From an uncultured Saprospiraceae bacterium (GTDB taxonomy: Bacteria > Bacteroidota > Bacteroidia > Chitinophagales > Saprospiraceae), in assembly GCA_938015595.1 (NCBI GenBank), contig CALLPI010000010.1, positions 300,122-364,121 on the forward strand: a DNA stretch of 64,000 nucleotides. Direction: 5' to 3'. Both the position numbers and the translations under genes were made by a program. The notes under the pieces are model-generated. The model was given only the letters and a program-made list of their open reading frames with translations. It ran no database searches and was not told where the DNA came from. Shown here one piece after another: positions 50,825-59,066 of the stretch (its first letter is position 1; each line of letters begins with the position of its first letter).

Positions 50825-52246
50825 ATGAGATCACCACGACAACGCCATGCAACGAAGTATTCCGGCAGCCCCACCGCAGCCATGCAAAGCCATTTTTGGG
50901 CTGCTATGGCGCTGTGCTTGTCTCTGGCGGCCTGCAAATCTGCCCCCAAACCTACCCGGCCTATGGAACAATACGATACCCTACCCAGTATGGAGCAGGT
51001 TTCCACTATTCGCATTCCGGTACGCATCAACATACGAGATGTGGAGCGCTCCATCAATGAGCAGTTAGAAGGCATCATCTTTGAAGACAAAGACCCCGAT
51101 GATGGTGATAATCTAGCCTTGCGGGTGGAGAAGAAGGATTACATCTCGCTGGCCGTATCTGGGCGCGACCTCCAGTATCACGTACCAGTGAGCCTTTGGT
51201 TCAGATACAAGGCAGGTTTTACCTACCTTACCGGTACAGCTGAGATAGCCATCCAGTTTCGCACCGTATTTGACATTGGTACCGACTGGCAGTTGCAGAC
51301 CCAAACCGCAATCGAAAGCTACGAATGGCTGCGCAAGCCACGCCTGCAAGTGGGCGCCATCCAGATTCCCATCGGGTTTATTGGCGACATGGTAGTCAAC
51401 AACAGCCGAAATACCATCACGGCGGCTATTGACCGGCTGGCTAAAGAACAACTCAACCTTCGCACCCAGGTAGAAGAAGCCTGGAAGCGCATGTTTGAGC
51501 CCGAACTCCTCTCACCTGAGTACCGCGCCTGGCTGCTCATTAACCCCGAAACCATTGCCATCACGCCGCTAGAATATACGCCTCAATCCATTGCAGCCAC
51601 TATACTGATTTCATCCAGGCCGCGCCTGCACATAGGCCGCGCGCCACAAGCGCTCTCTGCCCTACCCTTGCCACCCCGACAGTTTTCTGACTCGCCGCTC
51701 AAAGACTTCGCCATTTACCTCCATGCTGAAGTACCCTACCAGGAAGCCGAGCGCATTGCCCGCGAACAACTCAATGGCGAAACCTTTTCGTCTGGCAGTC
51801 GAAGCGTAACAGTACAAGACGTAGAGCTCTATGGCAAGGGCAACGTCCTTATTGTGCACACCCGCCTAAGCGGAAGCTTCAATGGCAGCGTTTATCTGGA
51901 GGGGCGGCCTTATTATAACCCCTTGCGCAACTCCATTGATATCAAAGACTTGAGCTTTACAGTGGACACCCAGAACTTCCTGCACAAAACTGCCGCCTGG
52001 CTTCTTAAAAGCAACCTCAAGCGCGCCCTGCAAGACAATATGGATTTTCTGCTGGACTACAATCTCAAGGAACTGGAAACAGAACTACAAAAGCAACTCA
52101 GGCACTACCCCGTAGCTCCAGGCATTCACCTGGAGGGGCAGCTCAGCCAACTGCAAATTCAGAATGCCTACATAACGCCAGAGGGCATCAGGGTGCAGGT
52201 AGGGCTACGCGGCCAAGTGGAGGTATTTGTAAGCGGGCTGAATTGA
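50825..52246 (+). CDS. DUF4403-family lipoprotein
   Basis: A 473-residue lipoprotein; the signal ends LCLSLAACKSAPKP with the lipidation Cys at residue 38 from the track ATG. A basic n-region (MRSPRQRHATK) makes the ATG at 50825 acceptable, but 50882 is an alternative. The mature protein fits DUF4403: IRIPVRINIRDVERSINEQL, MFEPELLSPEYRAWLLINPETIAITPL, SVTVQDVELYGKGNVLIVHTRLSGSFNGSVYLEGRPYYN, LKRALQDNMDFLLDYNLKEL and a C-terminal IRVQVGLRGQVEVFVSGLN. The domain pattern resembles lipid-binding tubular folds. Function is unknown. Confidence 0.85.
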   Translation: MRSPRQRHATKYSGSPTAAMQSHFWAAMALCLSLAACKSAPKPTRPMEQYDTLPSMEQVSTIRIPVRINIRDVERSINEQLEGIIFEDKDPDDGDNLALRVEKKDYISLAVSGRDLQYHVPVSLWFRYKAGFTYLTGTAEIAIQFRTVFDIGTDWQLQTQTAIESYEWLRKPRLQVGAIQIPIGFIGDMVVNNSRNTITAAIDRLAKEQLNLRTQVEEAWKRMFEPELLSPEYRAWLLINPETIAITPLEYTPQSIAATILISSRPRLHIGRAPQALSALPLPPRQFSDSPLKDFAIYLHAEVPYQEAERIAREQLNGETFSSGSRSVTVQDVELYGKGNVLIVHTRLSGSFNGSVYLEGRPYYNPLRNSIDIKDLSFTVDTQNFLHKTAAWLLKSNLKRALQDNMDFLLDYNLKELETELQKQLRHYPVAPGIHLEGQLSQLQIQNAYITPEGIRVQVGLRGQVEVFVSGLN

Positions 52247-52374
52247 TGCACCTGAGTGCCCCTACAAGCTCATCTCGACAATATACTGCGCTCATTCACC
52301 TGCAAAACTTTGCTTCAATTAGCCAATATTGATGCTATTTTAACCTAGACAGCCAATTATGGCTTTTTTCTCGT

Positions 52375-52382
52375 TAATTTTG
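52375..52382 (+). promoter_or_regulatory. Predicted -7 box (TAATTTTG) for AraC regulator
   Basis: TAATTTTG fits TAnnTTTG and lies 63 bases upstream of the ATG at 52445. Confidence 0.4.
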
Positions 52383-52444
52383 CGTTGAACACGTGAAGCA
52401 CGTGCCTTTTACCCGGTGTATGAATCCTTCGAAAATCTGAAGTT

Positions 52445-53311
52445 ATGAAAGCTACCTTGGAGAAAATAGAGCCGGTATTTGGCAATTCCTTTACTATACG
52501 CAAGTTTACGGATATCAACTACCTGAGCAAACCGTATTGGCACTTCCACCCAGAGTACGAAATCGTTTACATATCCAACGGGAGGGGCAAGCGCCACATC
52601 GGCGAGCACGTATCCTTTTACGAACAGGGTGATCTCATCTTTCTTGGCCCCAACATGCCGCATTTTGGCTTTTCGGAAGAACTCTACGACGAGCATGTAG
52701 AAATTGTAGTACAAATGCGGGAAGACTTCCTGGGCGCTGACTTCTTGCACCGCCCAGAGTTGAGTGCTATTCGCCAGCTGTTTGAACGGGCGCACCTGGG
52801 CATTACCTTCCATGGTGAAACCAAACATCGCATCGGCGAGCGCCTCGTCAGGCTGGTAGAGCACAACGGCTTTGACCGCATGATGCAGTTGCTTTATATT
52901 TTGCAAGATTTGGCACACTCACAAGAATATACCTTGCTCAATGCCGGAGGGTTTGCGCTGGAGGTCAATGCTCAAGACCATGAACGCATGCGTAGCATCT
53001 ATGAGTTTGTGGACGACAACTTCCACCGGCACATTGCCCTGGAGGAAGTAGCCCAGCTCATAAGCATGACCGTACCGGCGTTTTGCCGGTACTTCAAACG
53101 ACTGACCAACAAAACCTTTACCCAGTTTGTGAACGAATACCGCATCGCACACGCCTGCCGAATGCTAGCTGATGAACATCTCAGCATCTCCGCAGTGAGC
53201 TACGAGAGCGGCTTCAACAACCTATCACACTTCAACAAGTTGTTCCGGCATATCACTGGCCTCAGCCCACGCGACTACCGACGCTCCTTGCGCAAGGTGG
53301 TCAGCGCCTGA
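52445..53311 (+). CDS. AraC-family transcriptional regulator
   Basis: A 288-residue regulator with an N-terminal cupin-like sensing domain (YWHFHPEYEIVYISNGRGKRHIGEHV, GDLIFLGPNMPHFGF). The C-terminus is a two-helix-turn-helix AraC domain (HIALEEVAQLISMTVPAFCRYFKRLTNKTF and RIAHACRMLADEHLSISAVSYESGFNNLSHFNKLFRHITGLSPRDYRRSL). The cupin suggests binding of a small molecule, perhaps a sugar, but the ligand is unknown. The nearest possible target is the convergent OmpA gene, which does not share its promoter. Confidence 0.92.
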   Translation: MKATLEKIEPVFGNSFTIRKFTDINYLSKPYWHFHPEYEIVYISNGRGKRHIGEHVSFYEQGDLIFLGPNMPHFGFSEELYDEHVEIVVQMREDFLGADFLHRPELSAIRQLFERAHLGITFHGETKHRIGERLVRLVEHNGFDRMMQLLYILQDLAHSQEYTLLNAGGFALEVNAQDHERMRSIYEFVDDNFHRHIALEEVAQLISMTVPAFCRYFKRLTNKTFTQFVNEYRIAHACRMLADEHLSISAVSYESGFNNLSHFNKLFRHITGLSPRDYRRSLRKVVSA

Positions 53312-53319
53312 GTTACAGG

Positions 53320-54522
53320 CTATTTCAATTTGAGGATCTTGATCTCCACGCGTTGGTTTTTGCGGCGGCCTTCCACTGTGGCATTAGTATCAATGGGCAT
53401 GCGCTTGCCGTAGCCCTTGTATTGCAAGCGAGAAGCTGATATACCCTTGGCAATAAGGTAGTCATACACTGCTTTGGCGCGGGCAGTGGAGAGGTCATCA
53501 CAGTACTTGTCGGGCGGCAGACTATTGGTATGGCCGCCAATCTCGACTGCCACATCTGGGTTTTTCGTCATGAAGGTGTAGAGTTCATGCAGTACAGGCA
53601 ATGAGCTTTCCAATATTACGGCACTATCGGCTTTGAAATATAGGCGATCAATGCGGATGGTTTGGCCTTCTTTGAGGTCGGCACTGCGCAAGTTTGCAAT
53701 AGAACCTTCGCCCACAGCAGGTTTCGCCGGCGCATCATTGACAGGAGGCGCCGGAGGCAGGGTGGGTTTGGGCGAAGTAGTATCGCCAGTGCGCGGGGTA
53801 GTGGGTATATTAGGCTTGGTAGCAGGAGGAGTGGTAGTTGTATTGGGCTTGGCAGGCGGCGCCTCTGCTACGGGCATTTCCTCTACGGGTTTATCACAGG
53901 GTATGGGTTTGATTTCAGATAGGTTGTCCACCAGTACATTGCCGTTGTAGGGGAAAAGCACCGGCGTGTTGTAAAATGCCTCGAGCGTAATGTGGGTGTA
54001 GTTGGCAATTGGCTCCAGTTTGAAGGTGTATTCGAGCCAGCGGTGACTAATGATGGGTTTGGTCTCGGCCAGTAGGTACTGCTTATCGCAGGCGCTGAAG
54101 CCGCCCCAGATGCGAAGTTTGGCAGGTGTGACAAAATTAGCTGAGTCCCTGGATTCTATGGAAACTGGGCTGAGATAAAACTCTGCACGACACAAGTACA
54201 TGCTGAACTCGTAGCACTTGTCCTTTTCCAGTGGCCGGCTCAGGCGCTGAGACACTGATTCCCAGGTTTCCTTTTTGCGTACCACCATGCCCAGGTAAGT
54301 ATTACCGTGCTGAGCGGGCTTGGTAACGCCCCAAAAACCGGGCTGTACATCAGGGGCAGACTCAGTGATCGGGCCACAATCCGTCCAGCCGATGGGCGTT
54401 CGGCTATGCTGTGGCATATCTTCGAAGGATGGATTAGTCAGATAAATAGATCCAGATTGTGCCATCAAGCCGTATGCTGCCCACCAGCAGCCAAGCAGAG
54501 CCCAAAAGGAACGAGTAGTCAT
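53320..54522 (-). CDS. OmpA-family surface protein with proline-rich linker
   Basis: A 400-residue protein with a signal peptide (MTTRSFWALLGCWWAAYGLMA). The N-terminal half is a beta-rich carbohydrate-binding-like module (SIYLTNPSFEDMPQH, KCYEFSMYLCRAEF, WLEYTFKLEPIANYTHITLEAF). Residues about 215-275 form a Pro/Thr/Lys-rich linker (KPNTTTTPPATKPNIPTTPR). The C-terminal OmpA domain has EIGGHTNSLPPDKYCDDLSTARAKAVYDYL and GYGKRMPIDTNATVEGRRKNQRVEIKI, the peptidoglycan-binding signature. It probably tethers a binding module to the cell wall. Confidence 0.9.
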   Translation of the reverse strand: MTTRSFWALLGCWWAAYGLMAQSGSIYLTNPSFEDMPQHSRTPIGWTDCGPITESAPDVQPGFWGVTKPAQHGNTYLGMVVRKKETWESVSQRLSRPLEKDKCYEFSMYLCRAEFYLSPVSIESRDSANFVTPAKLRIWGGFSACDKQYLLAETKPIISHRWLEYTFKLEPIANYTHITLEAFYNTPVLFPYNGNVLVDNLSEIKPIPCDKPVEEMPVAEAPPAKPNTTTTPPATKPNIPTTPRTGDTTSPKPTLPPAPPVNDAPAKPAVGEGSIANLRSADLKEGQTIRIDRLYFKADSAVILESSLPVLHELYTFMTKNPDVAVEIGGHTNSLPPDKYCDDLSTARAKAVYDYLIAKGISASRLQYKGYGKRMPIDTNATVEGRRKNQRVEIKILKLK

Positions 54523-54645
54523 TCTGAGATAGTATATTTACTGAAATTCAAGGCATACAACGAATAAACACCCTGTGTTGGTTTACCAAAGGCGTTTTTT
54601 GCGTGTGAAAAAACAATAAGAAACATGCCAGGGTTGCGCTTCAAC

Positions 54646-55872
54646 TCACACAAAAGCATTGAGCCCTGTGACATCCATACCGGTGATGAGCAAGTGAATG
54701 TCGTGTGTACCCTCGTATGTGAGCACGGTCTCTAAGTTCATCATGTGCCGCATGACGGGATACTCGTTGGTAATGCCCATGCCGCCATGAATTTGTCGGG
54801 CCTCACGCGCCACCTCGAGTGCCATCATCACATTGTTGCGCTTGGCCATAGAGATTTGGGCTGGAGTAGCCCTGCCTTCATTGGCCAACACGCCCAGGCG
54901 CCAGACAAGCAGTTGTGCTTTGGTGATTTCGGTAATCATTTCGGCCAGTTTCTTTTGGATAAGCTGGAACTGCCCGATGGGTTTGCCAAACTGTATGCGC
55001 TCCTGGGAGTAGCGCAACGCTGAATCGTAGCAGTCCAGCGCTGCCCCGATAGCCCCCCAGGCTATACCATAACGCGCTTTAGAAAGGCAAGAAAGCGGTC
55101 CTTTCAACCCCTGGATATTGGGTAATACGTGGCTCTTGGGCACGCGCACATCTTCGAATACCAGCTCGCCGGTGATGGAAGCGCGCAACGACCACTTACC
55201 CTTAATTTCGGGCGCAGAAAAGCCTTTCATGTCCTTTTCTACGATGAGGCCACGTACAATGCCTTGCTCATCTTTGGCCCACACTATGGCAATGTCGGCT
55301 ACAGGAGAGTTCGTGATCCACATTTTGGCACCGTTGAGGATATAGGCGTCGCCGTCATCTTTGATATGGGTGACCATACCGCCAGGATTAGAGCCATGGT
55401 CAGGCTCAGTCAAGCCAAAGCAGCCGATAAATTCGCCGCTACCCAACTTGGGCAGATACTTGCGGCGCTGCTCTTCAGAGCCATATTTGTAGATAGGATA
55501 CATGACTAAAGACCCCTGCACTGAGGCCATAGAGCGCACGCCGGAGTCGCCCCTTTCCAGTTCTTGCATGATCACGCCGTAGGCAATTTCATCCATGCCG
55601 CCGCCGCCATACTCCACGGGCAGGCTGGGTCCAAACGCCCCAATCTCTGCTAAGCCCTTGAACAAGTGCGTAGGGCACTGGGCTTTATCGGCGTATGCTT
55701 CAATGATGGGCGTCACTTCTTGCTTGACCCAGGCGCGCACAGCTTCACGAGCTAGCAGGTGATCCTGGCTTAGCAGTTCGTCCACGAGGTAATAATCATG
55801 CCCCTGATAGCGGTCTTCTTTGGCTCGCTTGGCAATGGCCAGGCCGTTGCTGTTATCTTGCATGTCGCGCAT
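54646..55872 (-). CDS. Glutaryl-CoA dehydrogenase-like acyl-CoA dehydrogenase
   Basis: A 408-residue FAD acyl-CoA dehydrogenase. The wording points to the glutaryl-CoA dehydrogenase branch (lysine/tryptophan degradation): SVQGSLVMYPIYKYGSEEQ, CFGLTEPDHGSNPGGM, MWITNSPVADIAIVWAK and the C-terminal LETVLTYEGTHDIHLLITGMDVTGLNAF with the catalytic Glu in YEGT. The usual DxGSDPGS motif differs by one residue (DHGSNPG). The ATG at 55872 is followed by an ATG at 55863, either usable. A TAACTTTG box is 25 bases upstream. No lysine-degradation genes flank it, so the substrate is inferred. Confidence 0.85.
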   Translation of the reverse strand: MRDMQDNSNGLAIAKRAKEDRYQGHDYYLVDELLSQDHLLAREAVRAWVKQEVTPIIEAYADKAQCPTHLFKGLAEIGAFGPSLPVEYGGGGMDEIAYGVIMQELERGDSGVRSMASVQGSLVMYPIYKYGSEEQRRKYLPKLGSGEFIGCFGLTEPDHGSNPGGMVTHIKDDGDAYILNGAKMWITNSPVADIAIVWAKDEQGIVRGLIVEKDMKGFSAPEIKGKWSLRASITGELVFEDVRVPKSHVLPNIQGLKGPLSCLSKARYGIAWGAIGAALDCYDSALRYSQERIQFGKPIGQFQLIQKKLAEMITEITKAQLLVWRLGVLANEGRATPAQISMAKRNNVMMALEVAREARQIHGGMGITNEYPVMRHMMNLETVLTYEGTHDIHLLITGMDVTGLNAFV

Positions 55873-55896
55873 TCATTTAATGAGAAAAACAGACTG

Positions 55897-55904
55897 CAAA
55901 GTTA
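55897..55904 (-). promoter_or_regulatory. Predicted -7 box (TAACTTTG) for glutaryl-CoA dehydrogenase-like gene
   Basis: CAAAGTTA on the plus strand, TAACTTTG on the minus strand, 25 bases upstream of the ATG at 55872. Confidence 0.5.
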
Positions 55905-55962
55905 GTGCTTTTGACAATGCTCACACAAAAAACATTTGGCGTTCGTAGTTGTTGCCATAAAT

Positions 55963-56358
55963 ATGGAATACATTGTTCTGTACGACGGCGTCTGCAACCT
56001 GTGCAACCGCTTGGTCCAATTCATCCTGCTACACGACTCACGAGGCCGCTTTCGCTTTGCCGCACAACAGTCAGCGCTAGGGCAGGTACTATTGCGGCAG
56101 CATGGGCTTTCTACTAACCAGATGCGCACAGTAGTGCTCTTAGAAGGCACTCGTGCCTACACCCACAGCGACGCAGCCCTACGCATAGCCCGACACCTGA
56201 GCGGCTGGTGGCCGCTGTGCTATTGGATAGGTGGGCTCGTGCCAAAATTTTTCAGAGATGCCGTGTACGAATTTATTGCCGCGCATCGCTATCGCTGGTT
56301 TGGTCGTTCCGAAACCTGCCTGCTACCCCGGCCAGAGTGGCGCACTCGGTTTTTGTAG
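55963..56358 (+). CDS. DCC-family thiol-disulfide oxidoreductase
   Basis: About 131 residues starting MEYIVLYDGVCNLCNRLVQF, the DCC signature DGVCNLC with its CxxC redox pair. Other conserved stretches are RFRFAAQQSALGQ and YTHSDAALRIARHLSGWWPLCYWIGGLVPKFFRDAVYEFIAAHRYRWFG. The track start at 55936 adds nine residues without support. It is a thioredoxin-like fold with an unknown partner. Confidence 0.88.
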   Translation: MEYIVLYDGVCNLCNRLVQFILLHDSRGRFRFAAQQSALGQVLLRQHGLSTNQMRTVVLLEGTRAYTHSDAALRIARHLSGWWPLCYWIGGLVPKFFRDAVYEFIAAHRYRWFGRSETCLLPRPEWRTRFL

Positions 56359-56705
56359 GGCTATGTCCGCGCTGGTACCTACAGAGCGGTCTGCATCAAT
56401 GAGCAAGCCCCGGCCCTGAAATCGTAGTTACAAATACTGATATCCATAAGTTCCTCTGGTTCTTACCCTGCACGGTCGTAGCGCGTGCTCAGCATGGACG
56501 CCAGCAAACTCCTGCCAAAGCGCCATGGTTGTATCAAGAACAAACGCGGCAGTTGCTGCTCAACGATATGAGTAATGAAGCATATTTTTTTATGTGTAGT
56601 AATCCCCTTGCTGTCACAAGTATTGGCAATCGCTGAGGGCATAAGGTGGTGTAGTGGCTTTTCAGATAGTTTGCATATGTCGAAAAAAAGCCATCTTTGT
56701 ACGCT
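56359..56705. other. Intergenic stretch without a supported gene
   Basis: About 350 bases between the DCC gene and the FAD oxidoreductase. A minus-strand ORF (56463-56711) ends QPWRFGRSLLASMLSTRYDRAG, but it has no motif and an unlikely N-terminus. The last bases have CATCTTTG (56693-56700), one base off the TAnnTTTG box, before the ATG at 56706. Confidence 0.45.
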
Positions 56706-57854
56706 ATGCACTACGAGCTGAGTTTTTGGGAATACGATACTTTTTTAAAGCGCCTGGATGTGGTGGTGCTGGGCAGCGGCATTGTAGGGCTTAGCGCTGC
56801 TGTACGTCTCAAGGAACTTGCGCCATCGCTCCATGTAGCCATATGGGAACGCGGCCCCCTACCCATAGGCGCCAGCACGCGCAATGCCGGTTTTGCTTGC
56901 TTTGGCAGTATGTCCGAACTACTAGACGACCTGCAGCACCAACCGGAAGATGCCGTGTGGCACCTAGTAGAAAAGCGATGGCATGGGCTGCAACGCCTAC
57001 GTAGCCGACTGGGCGACGCCGCTTTGGGTTATGAAGGGCTGGGCGGATACGAGATATTTACCCAAGCAAATGAGCACTCATACGAATACTGTCTGGAGCA
57101 CTTATCTACCTTCAATCAGATCGCTTCTGCCATCACAGGACACCCACAAACCTGGCAAATTGCAGATACCAATGCGTCCTACCTGAAACTCGGCAAAGTG
57201 CGCCACATTATTGCCAATACCTTGGAAGGGCAACTTCACACTGGCCGCATGATGCAGGCCTGGATGCGGTTAGCTCAAGAAAAAGGAGTAGTGCTGATGA
57301 ATGGCATAGACGTAACGCACATACTGCCGGATACTGATGGCGTAGTCTTGCAGGCTGCTGCCGGGTGGAGCATCAAAGTACCCCTCGTACTGGTGTGCGT
57401 CAATGGCTTTGCCCGTGCACTTCTGCCGGAACTGGCTGTTTTTCCGGCTCGCAACCAGGTGCTCATCACGCAGCCCGTTTCCAATTTGTGTCTTCGAGGA
57501 GCTTTCCACTATGACCGAGGATATTTTTACTTCCGCAATGTGGGGCCGGATCGCATATTGCTGGGTGGAGGCCGAAACCTGGCGCCGGAAGAAGAAGCTA
57601 CGGCAGAGTTTGGGACTACACCTTTGATACAGGAGGCCTTGCTGGATTTGCTGCGCAATGTCATTCTGCCCGGCCACAAGGTGGAGATAGCACAATGTTG
57701 GAGCGGCATTCTAGGAGTCGGCACAGAGAAAAAACCCATAGTGCAGCGCCTACACGAACGCTTGGCTGTAGCCGTGCGAATGGGTGGTATGGGAGTGGCC
57801 ATCGGTACGCTGGTGGGGGAAGAGGGGGCATGCTTGTTGCTAGATTCAGCGTAG
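56706..57854 (+). CDS. FAD-dependent oxidoreductase (DAO family)
   Basis: About 382 residues of the glycine-oxidase/D-amino-acid oxidase (DAO) family. The Rossmann FAD motif is VVVLGSGIVGLSAAVRLKEL near residue 20, and IGASTRNAGFACFGSM is the second FAD-contact stretch. The C-terminal FAD-binding part is GGMGVAIGTLVGEEGA. The track starts with a TTG codon at 56697; the ATG at 56706 (MHYELSFWEYDTFL) is better. The substrate is an amine or amino acid by family, but it cannot be told further. There are no obvious co-transcribed genes. Confidence 0.85.
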   Translation: MHYELSFWEYDTFLKRLDVVVLGSGIVGLSAAVRLKELAPSLHVAIWERGPLPIGASTRNAGFACFGSMSELLDDLQHQPEDAVWHLVEKRWHGLQRLRSRLGDAALGYEGLGGYEIFTQANEHSYEYCLEHLSTFNQIASAITGHPQTWQIADTNASYLKLGKVRHIIANTLEGQLHTGRMMQAWMRLAQEKGVVLMNGIDVTHILPDTDGVVLQAAAGWSIKVPLVLVCVNGFARALLPELAVFPARNQVLITQPVSNLCLRGAFHYDRGYFYFRNVGPDRILLGGGRNLAPEEEATAEFGTTPLIQEALLDLLRNVILPGHKVEIAQCWSGILGVGTEKKPIVQRLHERLAVAVRMGGMGVAIGTLVGEEGACLLLDSA

Positions 57855-58180
57855 AATTATCAAATTACTTTAAAGACAACCAACTTGACCTATGCGATTA
57901 ACCTTGTTTGCCTCCCCGCGCCTACTAAGGCAGCCTCTTCTTTGATGCCCCCGCATCAGTAAGGCCGATAACGCCGCCACTTGCTAGGGCATCTGCTACG
58001 ACGCACATCATCAGATGCGCCCACTCCTGTTGACTCTATAGATGATATTGCAGTAAGATTGGAGATCATTTGAATATTAGCGGAAGCGCTGTTAGCTTTG
58101 CGCAAGTGAATACATCCTGAATGCCAGGAGTGGCCGGTGAGTCGGCCGATCCTGGTCTTTACTCTATACAAAACCATCGT
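57855..58180. other. Intergenic stretch, no gene
   Basis: About 325 bases between the FAD oxidoreductase and the universal stress gene. The minus-strand ORF that overlaps it lacks a motif and is treated as a shadow. It contains one predicted -7 box (58093-58100) and otherwise nothing I recognise. Confidence 0.5.
58093..58100 (+). promoter_or_regulatory. Predicted -7 box (TAGCTTTG) for universal stress gene
   Basis: TAGCTTTG fits TAnnTTTG, about 80 bases upstream of the ATG at 58181. Confidence 0.4.
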
Positions 58181-58993
58181 ATGAAAAAGATTCTTTTTCC
58201 CACCGACTGCTCTGCCGGCGCCAGACAGGGATTTACCTACGCCTGTGAGTTTGCCCGGCAAACCGGAGCTAAAATTGAAGTCATGAGCGTGTATCACTTG
58301 CCTGCTGCTGATGCCAGCAGCGTGCCGCCTGCCTATATTGAAACCATGATAGAAGAACGGCGCAAACAAGTAGAACGAAACCTGGCAGCCTTTGTAGCGG
58401 AACTCCCCGATGCTCCCATCTTGGGTATGCACGCCGACTACGGCATCTTCACCCATCAGGAAATCGTGGATGTAGCGGCAAAAGGTGAGCACGACCTCAT
58501 CATCATGGGTACGCGCGGTGCTACCAATCCAATGGATAAACTCCTTGGTAGTGTCACCACCCATACTATGATGCAAGCACCTTGCCCGGTGCTGGCTATT
58601 CCGGCACAAGCTCAATGGAAAGGCATCCGCCACATTGCCTACGCTACCGATTTTCAGCCTTCTGACGTACATGCCGTAGCACAACTGGCGGAGTTAGCCC
58701 AAACGCTGGATGCCCAGCTACACTTTGTGCATATTCACACCGCCGCACACGACGATATATCAATACAGACTATGACTTCGCTGGAGCACTACCCCACGGC
58801 ATTTACTGACTTTACCATCGTACGTCATGCCTCCGTTATGGAAGGACTAGAGAGCTACCTTCAGGAATACAGCATTGACCTGCTGGCGCTGTTCATTCCG
58901 CGCCGGCGCATCTGGGAGCGCCTGTTTCACAGCAGTTTCAGTCGCCAGATGGCCTTTCATACTCAGTTGCCTTTACTCACTTTCAGAGCCTAA
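58181..58993 (+). CDS. Universal stress protein, tandem UspA domains (second copy)
   Basis: About 270 residues, two UspA-like domains. The first begins MKKILFPTDCSAGARQGF and has IIMGTRGATNPMDKLLGSVT, the ATP-binding signature. The second begins IRHIAYATDFQPSDVHAVAQ and ends LLALFIPRRRIWERLFHSSFSRQMAF. The domain order and length match the gene at 16226, but the sequences differ considerably. The track start at 58121 adds 20 residues that do not look coding. The stop codon touches the A-run of the minus-strand terminator. Confidence 0.88.
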   Translation: MKKILFPTDCSAGARQGFTYACEFARQTGAKIEVMSVYHLPAADASSVPPAYIETMIEERRKQVERNLAAFVAELPDAPILGMHADYGIFTHQEIVDVAAKGEHDLIIMGTRGATNPMDKLLGSVTTHTMMQAPCPVLAIPAQAQWKGIRHIAYATDFQPSDVHAVAQLAELAQTLDAQLHFVHIHTAAHDDISIQTMTSLEHYPTAFTDFTIVRHASVMEGLESYLQEYSIDLLALFIPRRRIWERLFHSSFSRQMAFHTQLPLLTFRA

Positions 58994-59028
58994 AAAAAAA
59001 CGAGGCGCCGCATTTGCACAGCGCCTCG
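58992..59028 (-). terminator. Rho-independent terminator of SprB-repeat gene
   Basis: On the minus strand CGAGGCGC pairs perfectly with GCGCCTCG (59021-59028 and 59001-59008) across a 12-base loop, followed by nine T. It lies about 40 bases beyond the stop of the giant gene at 59067. The stem may also slow plus-strand transcripts of the universal stress gene, but there is no T-run in that direction. Confidence 0.88.
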
Positions 59029-59066
59029 TCAGCAGGAATCTCCCTAGCGTAGCTTGGCTTACTTGG

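Noticed and set aside
56463-56711. Minus-strand ORF of 82 codons in the intergenic stretch before the FAD oxidoreductase
   Set aside because: The C-terminal half looks protein-like, but there is no motif, its start lies inside the next gene, and the stretch before it is unlike coding sequence. It is left as a possible remnant only.
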